From CAZDCZ01 sp964504155 (lineage in GTDB: Bacteria; Bacteroidota; Bacteroidia; Bacteroidales; UBA12077): DNA of 27,802 nt. The translations under genes were made by a program, and so were the position numbers. Each line of letters begins with the position of its first letter. Position 1 is the first letter of the stretch. Of the stretch, positions 25,511 to 27,802 are shown one piece after another. The DNA lies in contig CAZDCZ010000042.1 in NCBI GenBank assembly GCA_964504155.1, positions 1-27,802 on the forward strand, read 5' to 3'. The notes under the pieces are model-generated. The model saw only the letters and a program-made list of their open reading frames with translations. It did not search any database and was not told the DNA's origin.

Positions 25511-25696
25511 ATGGCACATCCAAAGAGAAAAACATCGAAGACTAGAAGAGACAAAAGAAGAACTCACTACAAAGCAACTGCACCTACTGTTGCAACATGT
25601 TCTAATTGTGGTGCTACTCATTTATATCACAGAGTATGTCCTGAGTGTGGATATTATAAAGGACAATTGGCTGTTGAGAAAAATGTAAGCGCATAA
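25511..25696 (+). CDS. rpmF: 50S ribosomal protein L32
   Basis: Small, highly basic protein of 61 aa. It begins MAHPKRKTSKTRRDKRRTHY, the standard L32 N terminus in Bacteroidota. A zinc ribbon of four cysteines (Cys30, Cys33, Cys43, Cys46 in CSNC...CPEC) is intact, so this is the zinc-binding form rather than the Cys-less paralogue made under zinc shortage. L32 sits on the large subunit near the peptidyl transferase region. It is cotranscribed with yceD (7-nt gap) and plsX (18-nt gap), an arrangement that links ribosome synthesis to membrane lipid synthesis in many bacteria. Confidence 0.97.
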   Translation: MAHPKRKTSKTRRDKRRTHYKATAPTVATCSNCGATHLYHRVCPECGYYKGQLAVEKNVSA

Positions 25697-25714
25697 GTAA
25701 TTAAAAATTAGTTT

Positions 25715-26656
25715 ATGAGAATTGGAATTGATATTATGGGAGGAGATTTTGCTCCCGAAGCTACGACTTTGGGTGCAATTCTTGCGCATAAAGAATTGTT
25801 GGAAAATGATACTTTAGTTCTAATTGGTGATGAAAATAAGATAAAAGCTATCTTAGATCGCGAGAATGTTGATGCTTCGAACTTTGAAATTATTCATAGT
25901 TCCGAAGTTATTGAAATGAACGATCATCCTGCAAAGGCTTTTTCTAAAAAGCAAAACTCAAGTATTAATATAGGATATAAATTGCTTGCAAGTGGCAAAA
26001 TCGATGGTTTTGCCGGCGCCGGAAGTACCGGAGCTATGATGGTAGGAGCAATGTACACTGTAAAATTAATACCCGGAGTTATTCGCCCGGTAATTACTGC
26101 CCCAATTGCTCGTCCGGATGGAGGATATACTGTATTTTTAGATGTTGGGATTAATCCAGATTGTAAACCTGATGTATTATATCAATATGGTATTTTAGGT
26201 TCCTTATACGTTGAAAATGTTTATAATATTAAAAATCCCAAAATTGGATTGATAAATATTGGCTCCGAAGAAGAAAAAGGAAATATGGCAACAAAATCGG
26301 CTCATGAATTAATGAAAGATACTAATGATTTTAATTTTATTGGCAATGTAGAAGCCAACGAAATTTTTAATTCAGAAAAAGCTGATGTAATTGTGTGTGA
26401 CGGCTTTGTAGGGAATGTAATGTTAAAAGAAGCAGAAGCTTTTTATACTATAATTAAACAAAGAAAAATTAAAGACGAATTTTTCGAGAAGTTTAATTTT
26501 GAAAATTATGGTGGAACACCCATATTAGGAGTAAACAAAAATATTATTATTGGACATGGAATATCTAATGATATTGCTATAAAAAACATGATTCTATTGA
26601 CAAAAAATGTAGTAGAAGCTAAATTGTCTGAAAAAATAAAAGAGACATTCAAATGA
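25715..26656 (+). CDS. plsX: Phosphate acyltransferase PlsX
   Basis: Protein of 313 aa, normal length. It converts acyl-ACP and phosphate to acyl-phosphate, the acyl donor used by PlsY in the first step of phospholipid synthesis. It works at the inner face of the membrane. Family marks are the N-terminal MRIGIDIMGGDFAPEA, the central GFAGAGSTGAMMVGA, the block LINIGSEEEKGN and the late ADVIVCDGFVGNVMLK. The stop overlaps the fabH start (ATGA), so the two are translationally coupled. The gene order yceD-rpmF-plsX-fabH is widely conserved. Confidence 0.97.
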   Translation: MRIGIDIMGGDFAPEATTLGAILAHKELLENDTLVLIGDENKIKAILDRENVDASNFEIIHSSEVIEMNDHPAKAFSKKQNSSINIGYKLLASGKIDGFAGAGSTGAMMVGAMYTVKLIPGVIRPVITAPIARPDGGYTVFLDVGINPDCKPDVLYQYGILGSLYVENVYNIKNPKIGLINIGSEEEKGNMATKSAHELMKDTNDFNFIGNVEANEIFNSEKADVIVCDGFVGNVMLKEAEAFYTIIKQRKIKDEFFEKFNFENYGGTPILGVNKNIIIGHGISNDIAIKNMILLTKNVVEAKLSEKIKETFK

Positions 26657-27654
26657 AAAAGATTAGAGCTACAATAACAGGAGTTGGAGGATATGTTCCT
26701 GAATATATTCTTACAAACGATGAATTAAGTAAGATGGTTGATACATCTGATGAGTGGATTATGTCTAGAATTGGAATTAAAGAAAGACATATTGCTAAAA
26801 CTCAGGGTGAAGGTTCTGCAGATTTAGGAGCAAAAGCCGTAAAGCAATTGTTAGAAAAAACAAATACTTCTCCCAACGAAGTTGATATGCTTATTTGTGC
26901 TACAGTAACTCCGGATATGCAATTTCCTGCTAATGCAAATATTATTTGCGATAAAGTTGGAATTAAAAATGCTTTTGCTTTCGATATTAATGCCGGTTGT
27001 TCGGGGTTTTTATATACACTTAATACTGCTGTAAGGCATATAGAAAGTGGAGCAAATAAAAAAGTCGTTGTTGTGGGTGCTGAGAAAATGTCGTCAATTG
27101 TCGATTATACAGACCGTTCCACTTGTCCTATTTTTGGCGATGGTGCCGGAGCTGTTTTGTTAGAACCAACAACAGAAGATATTGGTGTTGTTGATTCATT
27201 GTTACAGTCAGATGGTGTTGGAAGAGTTCATCTTCATCAAAAGGCCGGAGGGTCGGCAAAACCTGCGTCGCACGACACAATTGATGCACGCGAACATTTT
27301 ATTTACCAAGAAGGACAACCTGTTTTTAAATGGGCTGTATCGAAAATGGCCGATGTATCGGTTGAAGTAATGAAAAGAAATAATATTGCTCCCGACGATT
27401 TAGCTTGGTTGGTACCTCATCAGGCAAATATGCGAATTATCGAAGCCACTGCTAAGAGAATGGGAATTAAAAAAGAGCAAGTAATGATAAATATCCAAAA
27501 ATTTGGAAATACAACTTCTGCTACTTTACCATTATGCCTTTGGGAATGGGAAGATAAACTTAAGAAAGGCGACAATGTGATTTTGTCAACTTTTGGAGCA
27601 GGATTTACTTGGGGAGCTATATATCTTAAATGGGGATACGATAGTAAAAAATAA
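26653..27654 (+). CDS. fabH: 3-oxoacyl-ACP synthase III
   Basis: Condensing enzyme of 333 aa that starts type II fatty acid synthesis by joining an acyl-CoA primer to malonyl-ACP. The catalytic triad is complete: Cys116 in INAGCSGF, His256 in VPHQANMRI and Asn286 in FGNTTSATLP. The glycine-rich end LSTFGAGFTWGA is also typical. The start overlaps the plsX stop by four nucleotides. A perfect hairpin terminator follows about 30 bp after the stop, so it is the last gene of the operon. Whether it prefers straight or branched primers cannot be decided from the sequence. Confidence 0.97.
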   Translation: MKKIRATITGVGGYVPEYILTNDELSKMVDTSDEWIMSRIGIKERHIAKTQGEGSADLGAKAVKQLLEKTNTSPNEVDMLICATVTPDMQFPANANIICDKVGIKNAFAFDINAGCSGFLYTLNTAVRHIESGANKKVVVVGAEKMSSIVDYTDRSTCPIFGDGAGAVLLEPTTEDIGVVDSLLQSDGVGRVHLHQKAGGSAKPASHDTIDAREHFIYQEGQPVFKWAVSKMADVSVEVMKRNNIAPDDLAWLVPHQANMRIIEATAKRMGIKKEQVMINIQKFGNTTSATLPLCLWEWEDKLKKGDNVILSTFGAGFTWGAIYLKWGYDSKK

Positions 27655-27683
27655 GCAGCAAATTTGCTATATAAGAATATATT

Positions 27684-27715
27684 AAAATCCGAAGATTAGT
27701 CTTCGGATTTTTTTT
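27684..27715 (+). terminator. Rho-independent terminator after fabH
   Basis: A perfect 12-bp stem, AAAATCCGAAGA (27684-27695) and TCTTCGGATTTT (27700-27711), has a TTAG loop. The T-run, which begins within the right arm, continues to 27715. It is the only clear intrinsic terminator in the window and closes the yceD-rpmF-plsX-fabH operon. Confidence 0.93.
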
Positions 27716-27791
27716 GTGCCTAAGTTTGTCGAAGTATACAAAAACTATAGGATCAATTTAAAAAGTTGTGGAAATAAATTTATTAAAATTT

Positions 27792-27799
27792 TATATTTG
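27792..27799 (+). promoter_or_regulatory. Promoter -7 element TATATTTG at right edge
   Basis: TATATTTG matches TAnnTTTG and has a TTG at 27766-27768, slightly farther upstream than ideal. It lies after the fabH terminator, so it probably drives a gene that begins beyond the window. Confidence 0.5.
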
Positions 27800-27802
27800 C
27801 TG

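Noticed and set aside
25334..25621. Cys/Ser-rich open frame of 95 codons on the minus strand
   Set aside because: It is the antisense shadow of the yceD-like gene and rpmF. Its composition follows from the complement of their Lys/Arg/Thr codons.

Overview
The window looks like a chromosomal segment of a low-G+C member of the Bacteroidota, probably an anaerobic Bacteroidales-like organism. The evidence is strong AT bias, TAnnTTTG promoter elements, mostly weak ribosome binding sites, the seven-gene bacterial V/A-type ATPase operon, the bactofilin-AtpZ pair, and the YceD/DUF177-rpmF-plsX-fabH cluster. All 22 protein genes lie on the plus strand. I see no tRNA, rRNA, CRISPR array, phage gene or transposase.

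Positions 1-10954 form a signalling region. It holds a hybrid histidine kinase (Cache-PAS-HisKA-HATPase-REC), a YgjP-like zinc metallopeptidase, and three tandem paralogous membrane receptors of about 770 aa. The receptors share a Cache-TM-HAMP-GAF-coiled coil-PAS layout and have no recognisable catalytic or chemotaxis output domain.

Positions 11235-19806 form an energy-coupling region. A bactofilin, an AtpZ-type protein and a four-helix ATP-synthase-I-like membrane protein come first; these are the genes that normally lead the F-type ATP synthase operon in this phylum. They are followed directly by a V/A-type rotary ATPase operon (E, DUF2764, A, B, D, I, K), with its own promoter in between. 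The K subunit carries the residues that bind Na+ in Enterococcus NtpK, so the complex is probably a Na+ pump or synthase. No F-type subunit gene is present. This joining of F-type accessory genes to a V-type enzyme is the most interesting feature of the window.

Positions 19807-24657 are more mixed. A 163-bp non-autonomous transposable element (MITE) with 19-bp terminal inverted repeats and a 6-bp target duplication follows the ATPase operon. After it come an outer-membrane beta-barrel gene whose natural ATG start is out of frame with the rest of the gene (possible frameshift), a large AsmA-like protein and a small orphan sensor histidine kinase that starts with TTG.

Positions 24932-27715 are a conserved housekeeping operon: a TAnnTTTG promoter, yceD/DUF177, rpmF, plsX and fabH, closed by a near-perfect intrinsic terminator. 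A further TAnnTTTG promoter at the right edge probably serves a gene outside the window.
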